This document shows positions 1-8,164 of a stretch of 64,000 nucleotides of DNA, one piece after another (position 1 is the first letter of the stretch; every line of letters begins with the position of its first letter). Made by a program: the position numbers and the translations under genes. Under the pieces are notes generated by a model. That model was given only the letters and a program-made list of their open reading frames with translations, searched no databases and was not told the DNA's origin. Location: assembly GCA_017853885.1 (NCBI GenBank), contig JAFMIR010000007.1:62001-126000 (forward strand), in the 5' to 3' direction. The DNA is from Prosthecobacter sp. (GTDB taxonomy: Bacteria; Verrucomicrobiota; Verrucomicrobiia; Verrucomicrobiales; Verrucomicrobiaceae).

Positions 1-1
1 C

Positions 2-29
2 TTGCGCTTGAGCCTGAAGAGGCTACCCT
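2..29 (+). promoter_or_regulatory. Possible sigma-70 promoter of ssrA
   Basis: A TTGCGC hexamer (2-7) and TACCCT (24-29) are separated by 16 bases and lie just upstream of the tmRNA 5' end at 45. Both hexamers are weak matches and the window starts here, so upstream context is missing. Tentative. Confidence 0.25.
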
Positions 30-44
30 CCGTCACTCCAAAAC

Positions 45-396
45 GGGGGCGTACTGGTTTCGACGGGTAGCCTGAGTTCGGAGCTGCATGCCGAGGATGA
101 TTCGTTGGCCTCGTTAAAATCGCGGATCAAAAACATAAATGTGAACTCTAACGAGCTCGCTCTCGCGGCTTAAGCCCCGCGACGTCACGCAGGCGATGTC
201 TGGTAGCCTGCCTGACGACACCACCAGGCTGGTTGAATCACCGGGCGACCGGGTGACCAACGAGATCCAACAGGACGCTGGGTGAACGGTCGGCTGTCTC
301 AAGCCAACCCTCATCGAGATCCAAGATGAGACTGAGCATGGAGACGCTGCGGATAACGGTTATTCGGACAGGGGTTCAACTCCCCTCGCCTCCACC
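45..396 (+). ncRNA. ssrA: transfer-messenger RNA (tmRNA)
   Basis: tmRNA rescues ribosomes stalled on broken mRNA: its alanylated tRNA-like domain enters the A site and its internal ORF adds a degradation tag. The 5' end GGGGGCG (45-51) pairs with CGCCTCC (387-393) to form the acceptor stem (one G-U pair). The 5' arm continues into the diagnostic TACTGGTTTCGACGGG, and the T arm (GGGG TTCAACT CCCC) lies at about 371-385. The tag frame reads VNSNELALAA then TAA (141-173); it follows a GGCCTCGT segment placed as in the E. coli tmRNA. The resume codon is apparently GTG. CCA is not fully encoded (ACCC after the stem). Seven T residues (398-404) after the GC-rich T arm probably end transcription. 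Confidence 0.95.
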
Positions 397-434
397 CTTT
401 TTTTGACACGAGTTTCTCGGACGGGGCCGGTTCT

Positions 435-1151
435 TCAAAGGCCGGTGGGTGGTTTCAGGGTATGAATCCCTCTCAGTCTCAGGAGCAGATGGCCGGCAGG
501 GCAGAGGAGTTCGTTGTGATTCCATCCGTTAAGCCCTCTCTCATCCATGGGGCTGAGCTGCTGGGCCTGATAATCCTTCCCGCATGAGGGACAGTGCGCA
601 CTTCCGATGCCGGTGCGCAGCAATTCATCGAGCGTGTAAATGACGCGGGGCCAAAGCCCTGGCACTGCAACGGGTTTAGGGTCATCACGCTGGCGATTCT
701 GCAACCACACCAGCAGGCCGCCTTCGTCGTCATGCTGGAGGTTGGGGTATTGGGTGATCCTCGCTTGGATTTCACGTTCCACCGCTTCTGCAGGGAAGTG
801 GAAGATGCCTTGGGCTCCGTGGGCATCGCAAGAGCTAGAGGCATCATAACGCACCACGCTGCTGCCATAGGGCGGATGCAAGAGAGCCTGTTGCCGGCTT
901 CTCTGGACGGCCCTCCATGCCACCCAGCCTTCGTCCAGCCCAACCCATACGCACAACAAGCGAGGAATACGAGTGAGACGCACGATCAGCAAAGGCCAGA
1001 GGAGGCTGACCATCAAGAGCATCCCCAAGCTGTTCAACGCACTCATGTGGCGCACCTCACGCCGGTGAACCCATACAGCCGTCAGCAGCAGGGAGGCGGA
1101 GATCACGCCACCGATCAGAAAGTAGAAACCTACATACCTCATCGCTTCCAT
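435..1151 (-). CDS. Hypothetical membrane protein with C-terminal zinc-ribbon-like motif
   Basis: I do not recognise this 238-residue protein. Two hydrophobic segments near the N-terminus (about residues 5-26 and 36-58) predict a double membrane span. The rest is soluble and Trp/Arg-rich. Near the C-terminus CPSC (about 187) and CPAGH (about 217) form a plausible C-x2-C...C-x3-H metal site. I chose the ATG at 1149-1151; ATGs at 1172 and 1142 are alternatives. It converges on ssrA and is the last gene of the leftward group that includes ispD, with no clear promoter directly upstream. Confidence 0.6.
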   Translation of the reverse strand: MEAMRYVGFYFLIGGVISASLLLTAVWVHRREVRHMSALNSLGMLLMVSLLWPLLIVRLTRIPRLLCVWVGLDEGWVAWRAVQRSRQQALLHPPYGSSVVRYDASSSCDAHGAQGIFHFPAEAVEREIQARITQYPNLQHDDEGGLLVWLQNRQRDDPKPVAVPGLWPRVIYTLDELLRTGIGSAHCPSCGKDYQAQQLSPMDERGLNGWNHNELLCPAGHLLLRLRGIHTLKPPTGL

Positions 1152-1288
1152 CGTGCGGTTTCCACAACACAAATCGAGCGAAAAATCACCTGCTGCTCAT
1201 CCGCTCTTATGAGGGGCAATCGTTGTGAGTTGCCAATCTTCAGCCAGAGTGCGCACCGAACGAACCCAATGTTGAAGAGAAACTAGAT

Positions 1289-1612
1289 TCATGCCGAAAG
1301 CGCGGGTTTGGGGAAGGGCCCGCCGACGAAGGGCGAGCAGGAGCGGAGCTGATCCTCATGCGCATCGGCGGGAGGATGACGCAGAGCTTCCAGCAGTGCG
1401 GCACGTTTCGTCTGCTCCCGGCGGCCTTCCTGCAACCACTGACGCCACTCCAGCAAAGGTGCTGGGTGCAGGCGGCCCTGGGCCAGCCAGCGCTCGATGT
1501 TACCCAGCGCCCATTCCCAGGCCTCAGGCTGCGTTTCCAGCACAGCGGCGATGCCACGCCAGCGCACCAGCGGCTCGCTGCGGAAGCAGTGAAAATCAGA
1601 CGGGTTCATCAT
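1289..1612 (-). CDS. Small hypothetical protein, Trp-rich
   Basis: This is a 107-residue soluble protein of unknown function, with many Trp/Glu/Arg residues and a helical middle part containing repeated W-x(2-4)-W spacings. There is no signal peptide or metal motif. The first two codons are both ATG; either could start it. The gene lies between the ispD group and the membrane protein at 435-1151 and is transcribed with them. The overlapping frames on both strands look less protein-like (Arg/Pro/Ala-rich). The assignment as coding is moderate. Confidence 0.5.
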   Translation of the reverse strand: MMNPSDFHCFRSEPLVRWRGIAAVLETQPEAWEWALGNIERWLAQGRLHPAPLLEWRQWLQEGRREQTKRAALLEALRHPPADAHEDQLRSCSPFVGGPFPKPALSA

Positions 1613-1717
1613 GGCGAAAGACTAATCCGCTTCACGGCTCACATCAACCGCGTCCTCCCGGTGGGGAGTTTCTGCCTCATGGCCTGCTTAAATCTTATCC
1701 AGCACGGCACGCTTGAA

Positions 1718-1897
1718 CTAGGCCGGTATCTGGTCCGTCTTCAGTTCCAGGGTCCTGCCCTCGGTGATCTCCGCCAGCCAGGTGTGCGTGCGGTCGGCGT
1801 TGTCCGTGCTCGTCACGAATTGGTTGAATAGAATGTTGACGGCAAGCTGTGGAGTCAGCGCATCAAGCCAAGGTTCGTTCTGCCATTTGAATGTCAC
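1718..1897 (-). CDS. Possible small protein overlapping the ispD 3' end (GTG start)
   Basis: A 59-codon frame begins with GTG at 1895-1897, overlaps the last 35 bases of ispD and ends at TAG 1718-1720. After the overlap its composition looks protein-like (Trp/Leu/Phe and acidic residues balanced by basic ones), while no other frame occupies 1720-1860. The family is not recognised. If not coding, this interval is a plain intergenic gap. Confidence 0.3.
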   Translation of the reverse strand: MTFKWQNEPWLDALTPQLAVNILFNQFVTSTDNADRTHTWLAEITEGRTLELKTDQIPA

Positions 1898-2525
1898 CTG
1901 GCAGGGTGATTTTCGGATTGGGGCTGCGGTTTTCGACGACATGCACGGGCTCGCCGAGGTGTTGCAGGGCGGAGACTTCATCGGTGACGCACAATCCCTC
2001 CTTCAACACGGCGTCGTAGGCACGACGGATGAGATCCCGCTGAAACACCTGAGGGGTTTCCATGATCCATGCGTTGTCGCGGTCAATGGATGCTTGGATG
2101 CGTCCTTGTGCATCGGCGCGCTTGAGGGTTTCCGTGATGCGGCGGGCGCAGGTGGCGGCGCCGTGCTGCTGGGCGGCCTCGATGCAGCGTGTGATTTGAT
2201 CCACGGCGATCAAGGGCCGCGCACCGTCATGGATGGCGATGAGGTCACATGCCGCTGAAACGGCATCGAGACCCGCTTTGACGGAGAAGTGGCGTTCCGC
2301 ACCACCCGCGACTTTTTGTGTGAGCTTTGGCACTTGCCCGTCCTCGATCGTGGCGGCGACCTCATCCCCGGCGACGAGGATGATCTCTGTGATCTGCGGA
2401 CAGGCTTGGAATGCACGGAGGGTGCGCAGCAACACAGGTTCACCGGCAAGCGGGGCGAGGAGTTTGTTGAAACCCATGCGGCGACTGCTGCCTGCGGCCA
2501 CGATGATGGCGGCGCAGCGGCTCAT
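1863..2525 (-). CDS. ispD: 2-C-methyl-D-erythritol 4-phosphate cytidylyltransferase
   Basis: IspD transfers CMP from CTP to methylerythritol 4-phosphate, the third step of the cytoplasmic MEP route to isoprenoids. The 220 residues match the usual family length. Visible motifs: the CTP-binding loop AAGSSRRMGFNK (residues 10-21, catalytic Arg15 and Lys21), GGAERHFSV (74-82), IHDGARPLI (98-106), TDE (181-183) and the C-terminal PNPKIT (202-207). The start ATG overlaps the yqeY stop (ATGA), so translation is probably coupled. Another MEP gene, ispE, lies at 19301-20140; ispF is not beside ispD here. Confidence 0.93.
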   Translation of the reverse strand: MSRCAAIIVAAGSSRRMGFNKLLAPLAGEPVLLRTLRAFQACPQITEIILVAGDEVAATIEDGQVPKLTQKVAGGAERHFSVKAGLDAVSAACDLIAIHDGARPLIAVDQITRCIEAAQQHGAATCARRITETLKRADAQGRIQASIDRDNAWIMETPQVFQRDLIRRAYDAVLKEGLCVTDEVSALQHLGEPVHVVENRSPNPKITLPGDIQMAERTLA

Positions 2526-2974
2526 GCGAGGCGCTTGGAGACTTCCCCGGAGAGTGTCTTGCCATCGGCGCGGCCTCCGCTGCGCTCCTGGAGCACCTTC
2601 ATCACGGCTCCCATTTCCTTTTTGGAGGTGGCACCGAGCTCGGTGATGACGCTTTCGACGAGCCGGGTGATTTCCTCGGCGCTCATCGCGGCGGGTAAAT
2701 ACTTTTCGAGGACGGTGATTTCAGTTTTCTCGGTATCCGCCAGGTCTTGGCGGCCGGCCTGTTCATAACTGGCGACGCTGTCTTGACGTTTTTTGATTTC
2801 TTTTCTCACGACGGCCAGCGCATCGGCTTCCCCGAGTTCGCCTTCTGCGCCGAGTTTCTCAATGGCGGCATACTTGAGTGCGGACTTCAGGCCACGGACC
2901 ACGTTCAGTGCGACGGTGTCTTTGGCCTTCATGGCGGTCTTGATGTCTTCGGTGAGTTGGGCGGAGAAGCTCAT
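2522..2974 (-). CDS. GatB/YqeY domain protein
   Basis: This 150-residue protein matches the stand-alone YqeY family, which resembles the C-terminal tRNA-binding tail domain of the GatB amidotransferase subunit; its own role is not settled. Typical features are the N-terminal helix with LTEDIKTAMKAKD, the VVRKEIKKRQDS segment, a central YLPAAMSAEEI stretch and the glycine-rich end with GRADGKTLS. The start at 2974 gives the normal N-terminus; the frame stays open another 43 codons, but that part is Pro/Arg-rich and not family-like. Its stop overlaps the ispD start. Confidence 0.9.
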   Translation of the reverse strand: MSFSAQLTEDIKTAMKAKDTVALNVVRGLKSALKYAAIEKLGAEGELGEADALAVVRKEIKKRQDSVASYEQAGRQDLADTEKTEITVLEKYLPAAMSAEEITRLVESVITELGATSKKEMGAVMKVLQERSGGRADGKTLSGEVSKRLA

Positions 2975-3140
2975 GGTGGGAATGGGGCAGGGGAAAGGCT
3001 GGGAATCGGTTCTTAAAGCGGGGAGAGCCTGCAAGCAAAAGCCGTTTTTAGGTCGGTTCTCAAAAGGTCTGTTTGATTCCCAGGTCCTCATTGGCAGCGT
3101 CACTCGCCGGTCATGGCAGACAGGCTCTTCGAGAAACGGT

Positions 3141-3515
3141 CTAGAGCCGAGCGAGTTTTGGCAGGAAGAGAATCAAGCCCAGAGCGGCCGAAGCCATGCA
3201 GAGCACCAGCACGGCACCTGCCGCGAGGTCCTTCACATCACGAATGAAGTCGTCATGATCCTGAGTGATGCGGTTCGCGAGTGCCTCGATGGCTGTGTTC
3301 AGCAGTTCCGCAGCCCAGACTGCGCCGCATGCGAGGCAGACGGCGCACCACTCCCACGCCACGAGGTCGAGCCATAAGCCCAGGCCGCCAGCGACTGCGG
3401 TGGCCAAGGCATGAAGGCGCAGGTTCCGCTGGGTGCGCAAGCCGAGACCGATGCCTCGAAAAGCATGCGCCAAGCTGCTGAGAAAGGTGGACTTGGCGCG
3501 ACGATCTTCTTTCAT
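3141..3515 (-). CDS. dgkA: Diacylglycerol kinase (DgkA family)
   Basis: This small integral membrane kinase of 124 residues phosphorylates diacylglycerol (or undecaprenol in some bacteria) to recycle lipid products. The N-terminal amphipathic part has AFRGIGLGLRTQRNLRLHA; then come three membrane segments and the family signature ELLNTAIEALANR, with the catalytic Glu and Asn, followed by the D-x(3)-KDLAAGAV helix. The start ATG (3513-3515) lies 14 bases after the stop of the upstream secreted protein, so the two are co-transcribed. Substrate choice (lipid or undecaprenol) cannot be read from the sequence. Confidence 0.9.
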   Translation of the reverse strand: MKEDRRAKSTFLSSLAHAFRGIGLGLRTQRNLRLHALATAVAGGLGLWLDLVAWEWCAVCLACGAVWAAELLNTAIEALANRITQDHDDFIRDVKDLAAGAVLVLCMASAALGLILFLPKLARL

Positions 3516-3529
3516 GGTCGGCGGTGTCC

Positions 3530-4531
3530 TTACTGGACGGGTGGGGCTCCGCTGTTGCTGGATTCGATGGCGGTGCGCATCTCCGCCAACCACACCGGGG
3601 CGCTAGGATGTCCCGGGTAGGCCTTGATGTGATCCAGCATGTCCTTGAGGGCGTTGATGGGTGTGGGGCCATTGCGCAGGAGATAGTTTGCGCGCTGCCA
3701 TTTCAGCTCAGGCAGCTCCTGCTGCATCCAGATTTGGAACTCCGGCTCTGGGAGCTGACTTTTCTTGAGGGTGCCCTCCGCGGTGATGCGGGCATCGTAT
3801 TGGGCGGCGAGGGCATCGGCTTTCTGTTCTTTGAATTGAGGCAGGATGAAGCGGTCATACATGCCAGCGATATCGGTCGGCCGTGTCGTCCAGTTTGGAT
3901 TGCCCTGCAGGAAGCGCTCAATCTGAAAGGCCTGTGCAATCACGCTGCCGGCCACATCACGGCTCAAGAGGCCACCGGAGCGCCCCTTGAGCTTATCCGC
4001 ATTGGCAAGGACTGCCTGAATGAAGGCTTGCAGCTTGGGTAGCAGTTTCTCCCGATCCGAGGGCTTGATCTCGTGGGCTTCGAGGCTCAGGAGCAGGTAT
4101 TCAATGTGGAGCTTTGTGGCGGTGCCGATGTCTCCATCCTGGTCCTCGCTTTTTTTATCGCTGCGGCGTTCCGCATTGCGGTCCATCTGCTCCTTTCGTT
4201 GCCTTTCCTCCGTTTTATCGAGGTCCTTGCGCTCGACATTGACCAGCTTTTCGCAGTCGAGGTAAAAATTGAGAGCAGCGGCTTCGCTGGCCGTAGCGGC
4301 GCGGAGCTTGGCCATGACGGTGGTGAGGGTGCTGCCGCGCATGTCCTGCACCTGTTTTTCCAGCTCCACCAACTGCTTGGTGATGACCTCGATCTGCTGC
4401 GGGGTGAGCGTCACCTGCGGAAGGGGGGGCTGCGGTGCCGCTTCTCCGCGCCGGGGGCCTTGCCCCTGAGCGATGGCATGGGTCGAGGCAAGCAGTGAAA
4501 CGGCGAGGAAAAGACGGGCGGAGCGGATCAT
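3530..4531 (-). CDS. Secreted hypothetical protein
   Basis: This 333-residue protein begins with a signal peptide (MIRSARLFLAVSLLASTHAIA, cleavage after AIA) and then a Pro/Gly-rich linker. Residues about 35-140 are charged and helical, with heptad-like spacing and an Arg/Lys/Glu/Asp-rich segment, so a coiled coil is likely. The C-terminal third is helical with several Trp residues and resembles a repeat-type helical fold. No catalytic motif is visible and I do not recognise the family. The ATG at 4529-4531 was chosen because it yields the signal peptide. It is the first gene of the pair with dgkA. Confidence 0.65.
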   Translation of the reverse strand: MIRSARLFLAVSLLASTHAIAQGQGPRRGEAAPQPPLPQVTLTPQQIEVITKQLVELEKQVQDMRGSTLTTVMAKLRAATASEAAALNFYLDCEKLVNVERKDLDKTEERQRKEQMDRNAERRSDKKSEDQDGDIGTATKLHIEYLLLSLEAHEIKPSDREKLLPKLQAFIQAVLANADKLKGRSGGLLSRDVAGSVIAQAFQIERFLQGNPNWTTRPTDIAGMYDRFILPQFKEQKADALAAQYDARITAEGTLKKSQLPEPEFQIWMQQELPELKWQRANYLLRNGPTPINALKDMLDHIKAYPGHPSAPVWLAEMRTAIESSNSGAPPVQ

Positions 4532-4836
4532 GGTGCAGGTGGTGAATGAGTGTGTAACCCGACGGACAACGATTGGAAGCAAGAAAAGTTAGCAGGAAGG
4601 ATCTGGCACTGCATCCGTTGTGTCCCCAGAAGGGATGCAAGGGCAGGGGGCTTTTTCTCCTGCATGAGGCTTGTGACGCTGACCTGCTGTGCGAGCTCCA
4701 ATAAGCTGAATCTACCCCTGCAAGTCCGGCGCAATGGCACGGCGGAGGAAACTCCGAAAAGCAGTCTGGATTGCGCCTTGCGCCCTGCATCGCGCCTCCT
4801 ACTATCGCGCCCTCTTTCCCCCCTCAAACCACCCGC
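4532..4836. other. 305-base intergenic region between divergent genes
   Basis: This gap separates the leftward secreted protein from the rightward aminotransferase. It contains no protein-like frame in either direction. Its distal part (4643-4777) holds two nested inverted repeats, described separately. No convincing paired -35/-10 promoter was found by eye, although a promoter for each divergent gene must lie here. Confidence 0.6.
4643..4777 (+). ncRNA. Candidate structured 5' leader of the aminotransferase gene
   Basis: Two inverted repeats lie in the leader. GCAGGGG (4643-4649) can pair with CCCCTGC (4715-4721). GGCGCAAT (4728-4735) can pair with ATTGCGCC (4770-4777), enclosing a perfect hairpin CGGAG-GAAA-CTCCG (4743-4756) with a GNRA loop. 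The outer stem ends 59 bases before the ATG at 4837. The arrangement suits a cis-regulatory RNA, but I could not match it to glycine, THF, SAM/SAH, cobalamin, c-di-GMP or SRP consensus elements. Confidence 0.35.
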
Positions 4837-5916
4837 ATGAGCAAGCACGTCAAACTTTACATCCCCGGTCCTGTCGAAGTCAGCGCTGACACCTACGCCG
4901 CCATGGCGCAACCGATGATCGGGCACCGCGGAAAAGGCTTCCAAGACCTCTACGCGGAGATCCAGCCCATGCTGCAGACCCTTTTCGGCACGAAGCAGCA
5001 GGTTTTTTTGAGCACTTCCTCCGCCTGGGGCGTGATGGAAGGCTCCATTCGCAATCTGGTGAAGAAAAAGGTGCTCAACTGCTGCAATGGAGCGTTTTCC
5101 GATAAGTGGCTGGATGTCTCGAAGCGCTGCGGCAAGGAAGCCGAGGCCTACCAAGTGGAGTGGGGGCAGCCGATCTTGGCAGCTGAGATCGATAAGCGTC
5201 TGGCCACGGGTGAGTTCGACGCGGTCACCTTCATCCACAACGAAACCTCCACGGGGGTGCTCAGCCCCATTGCGGAGATCGCCGCGCTGAAGAAGAAGTA
5301 TCCCGATGTGATGTTCATCACGGATAGCGTGTCCGGTTTCACCACGGTGCCGGTGCATTTTGATGAGCTGGGCATTGATGTGCTGCTCACCGGCTCGCAG
5401 AAAGCCTTCGCGCTGCCTCCGGGCCTCGCGCTCTTCACTGCCAGTGAAGCTGCGATGGCCCGCGCTGCGACGATTCACGATCGCGGCTACTATTTTGACT
5501 TCATCGAGTTCAAGGCGAATGGCGAAAAGAGCATGACGCCCTCCACGCCTTGCATCAGCCTCATCTACGGTCTGCGTCACCAGTTGAAGAAGATTTTCGC
5601 CGAGGGGGTCGATGCCCGCTATGCCCGCCACGCCAAGCTCAATGGCATGGTGCATGAGTGGGTGAGGAAGAATGGCTTCGAGTTCTTCGCACCGGAGGGC
5701 TACCGCTCGAAGTCGCTCACCTGCGTCGCCAACAACAAGAACATTGACGTGGCAGCCTTCATTGCGCTGCTGAAGAGCAATCACAGCATGATCATCGATG
5801 GCGGCTACGGCAAGCTGAAGGGCAAGACCTTCCGCGTCAGCAACATGGGGGATGAGTCCGAAGCGAGCATGACGACCGTCATCCACGCGCTCGATGATTC
5901 GCTGGCCAAGCTGTAA
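4837..5916 (+). CDS. Class V aminotransferase (serine/alanine-glyoxylate type)
   Basis: This PLP enzyme of 359 residues is of the alanine/serine-glyoxylate aminotransferase group, which moves an amino group between glyoxylate or pyruvate and alanine or serine. Visible: the substrate-loop start [23 protein letters not shown] (about 135-141), ITDSVSG with the PLP-binding Asp (about 163), and [12 protein letters not shown] with the Schiff-base Lys (about 189). The ATG at 4837 gives the usual N-terminus. It sits 10 bases before folD, fitting a serine/glycine and one-carbon unit. A long frame on the opposite strand over the same DNA is a shadow. Exact substrates are uncertain. Confidence 0.88.
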   Translation: MSKHVKLYIPGPVEVSADTYAAMAQPMIGHRGKGFQDLYAEIQPMLQTLFGTKQQVFLSTSSAWGVMEGSIRNLVKKKVLNCCNGAFSDKWLDVSKRCGKEAEAYQVEWGQPILAAEIDKRLATGEFDAVTFIHNETSTGVLSPIAEIAALKKKYPDVMFITDSVSGFTTVPVHFDELGIDVLLTGSQKAFALPPGLALFTASEAAMARAATIHDRGYYFDFIEFKANGEKSMTPSTPCISLIYGLRHQLKKIFAEGVDARYARHAKLNGMVHEWVRKNGFEFFAPEGYRSKSLTCVANNKNIDVAAFIALLKSNHSMIIDGGYGKLKGKTFRVSNMGDESEASMTTVIHALDDSLAKL

Positions 5917-5926
5917 TCTGCTCGCC

Positions 5927-6805
5927 ATGACGCTCATCTCAGGCTCTCAAGTCGCCGAAAAGGTCCTCGCGGAATGCCAACGTGGTATCGCGGCGCTGAA
6001 GGCACGCGGTGTCACGCCCGGCCTCGCCGTGGTGCTGGTAGGCGATGATCCAGCCTCGCGTGCCTATGTGCGTTCGAAGGATAAAAAGTGCCGAGATCTC
6101 GGCCTGTACTCGGTGAAGCTCGAACTGCCCGCCACCACCACGCAGCAAGAGCTTCTGGATGTGGTCGCCAAGCTGAATGCCGATCCCGCCATTCATGGCA
6201 TTTTAGTCCAAAGCCCTCCACCGAAGCACATCGATGAGGCTGCTATCGTGCGAGCCATCGATCCAGCCAAGGACGTGGATGGCTTTCATCCGGTGAATGT
6301 GGCCAAACTGGCGCTCGAAGACCCCACGGGTTTTGTGCCTTGCACACCGCTGGGCTGCCAGCGACTCCTGATCGACGCGGGTATTGAGACCAAGGGCGCG
6401 CACGCCGTGGTCATCGGTCGCAGCATGATCGTGGGCAAACCCATGGCCATGTTGCTAATGGCCAAAGGTCCCGGCGGTGATGCCACCGTGACCGTGGCGC
6501 ATTCCCGCACGCGTGATCTCGCTGCCATCACCCGCGAGGCGGACATCATCATCGCTGCCATCGGTCGCCCCTCCTTTGTGAAGGCCGAGCACGTCAAACA
6601 AGGCGCGGTCGTGATCGATGTGGGCATCAATCGCGTCGAAGACCTCGGCAGTGAAAAGGGTTACAAGCTCGTCGGTGATGTGGCCTTTGATGAAGTCGCT
6701 CCCAAATGCCGTGCCATCACCCCTGTGCCTGGCGGTGTGGGTCCGATGACGATCGCCATGCTGATGGCCAACACGGTCAAGGCCTGCCAGCAGAGCTTGG
6801 GGTGA
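5927..6805 (+). CDS. folD: Bifunctional methylene-THF dehydrogenase / methenyl-THF cyclohydrolase
   Basis: FolD interconverts 5,10-methylene-THF and 10-formyl-THF with NADP and supplies formyl groups for purines and fMet. The 292 residues match the family. Seen: YVRSK with the catalytic Tyr47 and Lys51, [11 protein letters not shown] (usually GILVQLPLP, so slightly divergent), DVDGFHP, the Rossmann segment [14 protein letters not shown], and the C-terminal [11 protein letters not shown]. The ATG at 5927 follows the aminotransferase stop by 10 bases, indicating an operon. Confidence 0.95.
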   Translation: MTLISGSQVAEKVLAECQRGIAALKARGVTPGLAVVLVGDDPASRAYVRSKDKKCRDLGLYSVKLELPATTTQQELLDVVAKLNADPAIHGILVQSPPPKHIDEAAIVRAIDPAKDVDGFHPVNVAKLALEDPTGFVPCTPLGCQRLLIDAGIETKGAHAVVIGRSMIVGKPMAMLLMAKGPGGDATVTVAHSRTRDLAAITREADIIIAAIGRPSFVKAEHVKQGAVVIDVGINRVEDLGSEKGYKLVGDVAFDEVAPKCRAITPVPGGVGPMTIAMLMANTVKACQQSLG

Positions 6806-6904
6806 GCGGGTGGTGGGGAAGGGGGCTTCATCTGGGGAATCGCAAAACCATTTGCCAGCCCTCAGGCAGCGGCTAACGGCACACACGTTCCCACTTTCCA
6901 ACCT

Positions 6905-8095
6905 ATGATCGTCACCCCCAAAATTCGTGGATTCATCTGCACCACCGCGCATCCTACCGGCTGCGCGAAGCACGTCGCCGACCAGATTGCGCTCGTGAAG
7001 GGCCGCGGCCCCATCGCCAACGGTCCCAAGAAGGTCCTCGTGGTCGGTTCCTCCACGGGTTATGGCCTCGCCTCTCGTATCGCGGCGGCCTTTGGCAGCG
7101 GTGCCGCCACCCTCGGTGTTTTTTTTGAAAAGCCAGCCGAGGAAGATCGCTGTGGCACCGCGGGCTGGTATAACTCCGCCGCCTTCGAGACCGAGGCCAA
7201 GGCCGCTGGCCTGTATGCCCGCTCCTTCAATGGGGATGCTTTCTCTGACGCGATGAAGTCGGAAGTCATCGCCGCCATCAAGGCCGACCTCGGCCAGGTG
7301 GATTGCGTCATCTACTCGCTCGCCAGCCCACGCCGCACCCATCCGAAGACCGGCGAAGTTTTCAAATCCTGCCTCAAGCCCATCGGCGGCACCTACACGA
7401 ACAAGAACCTCAACACCGGCACTGGCGTGGTGAACGAGGTCACCATCGAACCCGCGAACGACGAGGAGATCGCGCAAACCGTGGCCGTCATGGGAGGTGA
7501 AGATTGGGAAATGTGGATCGATGCTCTGCAAAGCGCCGGCGTGCTGGCCAAGGGCGTGCAAACGGTGGCTTACAGCTACATCGGGCCGGAAGTCACCTGG
7601 CCGATCTACAAGAACGGCACCATCGGCCGGGCCAAGGAAGACCTCGAACGCGCCCAGCGTGCCCTCGATGGCAAGCTCGCCTCCCTCGGTGGCAAGGCCT
7701 GGGTCTCCGTCAACAAAGCCCTCGTCACGCAGGCAAGCAGCGCCATTCCTGTTGTCCCGCTCTACATCTCGCTGCTCTACAAGGTCATGAAGGCCGAGGG
7801 CACGCACGAAGACTGCATCGAGCAGATGGACCGTCTTTTCCGCGAGCGTCTTTACAACGGCCAGCCGCAGCCTGACGAAGCCGGACGCATCCGCGTGGAC
7901 GACTGGGAAATGAAGCCCGCCGTTCAAAAGCTCGTCGGTGAACGCTGGGTGGAGGTGAATACCGAAAACTTTGCCCAACTCGGTGACTTCGAAGGTTATC
8001 AATCCAGTTTCCTTCGTCTCTTCGGCTTCGGTCTCGAAGGCGTGGACTACCATGCGGATGTCGATGTGAACGTGCGCGTTCCATCACTGGCCTGA
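6905..8095 (+). CDS. fabV: trans-2-enoyl-CoA/ACP reductase, FabV type
   Basis: FabV is an NADH-dependent enoyl reductase for the last step of fatty-acid elongation, a triclosan-resistant alternative to FabI. The 396 residues are full length. The cofactor loop [11 protein letters not shown] lies at 48-58, an acidic residue that favours NADH follows at FFEKP (73-77), and the catalytic pair Tyr235-x8-Lys244 is exactly placed in [13 protein letters not shown]. It lies 99 bases downstream of folD and ends at a strong terminator. No other enoyl reductase gene is seen in the window. Confidence 0.95.
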   Translation: MIVTPKIRGFICTTAHPTGCAKHVADQIALVKGRGPIANGPKKVLVVGSSTGYGLASRIAAAFGSGAATLGVFFEKPAEEDRCGTAGWYNSAAFETEAKAAGLYARSFNGDAFSDAMKSEVIAAIKADLGQVDCVIYSLASPRRTHPKTGEVFKSCLKPIGGTYTNKNLNTGTGVVNEVTIEPANDEEIAQTVAVMGGEDWEMWIDALQSAGVLAKGVQTVAYSYIGPEVTWPIYKNGTIGRAKEDLERAQRALDGKLASLGGKAWVSVNKALVTQASSAIPVVPLYISLLYKVMKAEGTHEDCIEQMDRLFRERLYNGQPQPDEAGRIRVDDWEMKPAVQKLVGERWVEVNTENFAQLGDFEGYQSSFLRLFGFGLEGVDYHADVDVNVRVPSLA

Positions 8096-8114
8096 TGCAT
8101 TCAGCATGACGTTG

Positions 8115-8164
8115 TGGCTGCGCAGCCATGAAGCCCTGTTCCGAAAGGAACGGGGCTATTTTTT
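8115..8164 (+). terminator. Rho-independent terminator after fabV
   Basis: A perfect palindrome TGGCTGCGCAGCCA (8115-8128) is followed by an 11-bp hairpin with a GAAA loop (8132-8142 with 8147-8157, one T-G pair) and then ATTTTTT (8158-8164). This is a textbook terminator for the rightward fabV transcript. Its right arm and T run cover the stop codon of the convergent gene (8156-8158). Confidence 0.85.

Noticed and set aside
3123..3148. Terminator at the dgkA stop (GGCTCT/AGAGCC stem)
   Set aside because: The stem is only 6 bp and has no T run on the transcribed strand.
4550..4777. SRP RNA, RNase P or a known riboswitch in the 4.6-4.8 kb gap
   Set aside because: The GGAGGAAACTCC segment resembles parts of RNase P or SRP RNA, but the necessary conserved blocks are missing and the gap is too short for RNase P.
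4528..5937. 469-codon leftward frame opposite the aminotransferase
   Set aside because: The other strand encodes a complete class V aminotransferase with all motifs. The antisense frame has His/Arg/Gly-rich random composition.
6455..8053. 532-codon leftward frame opposite folD and fabV
   Set aside because: FabV and FolD on the + strand have intact motifs; this frame is His/Gly/Asp-rich shadow sequence.
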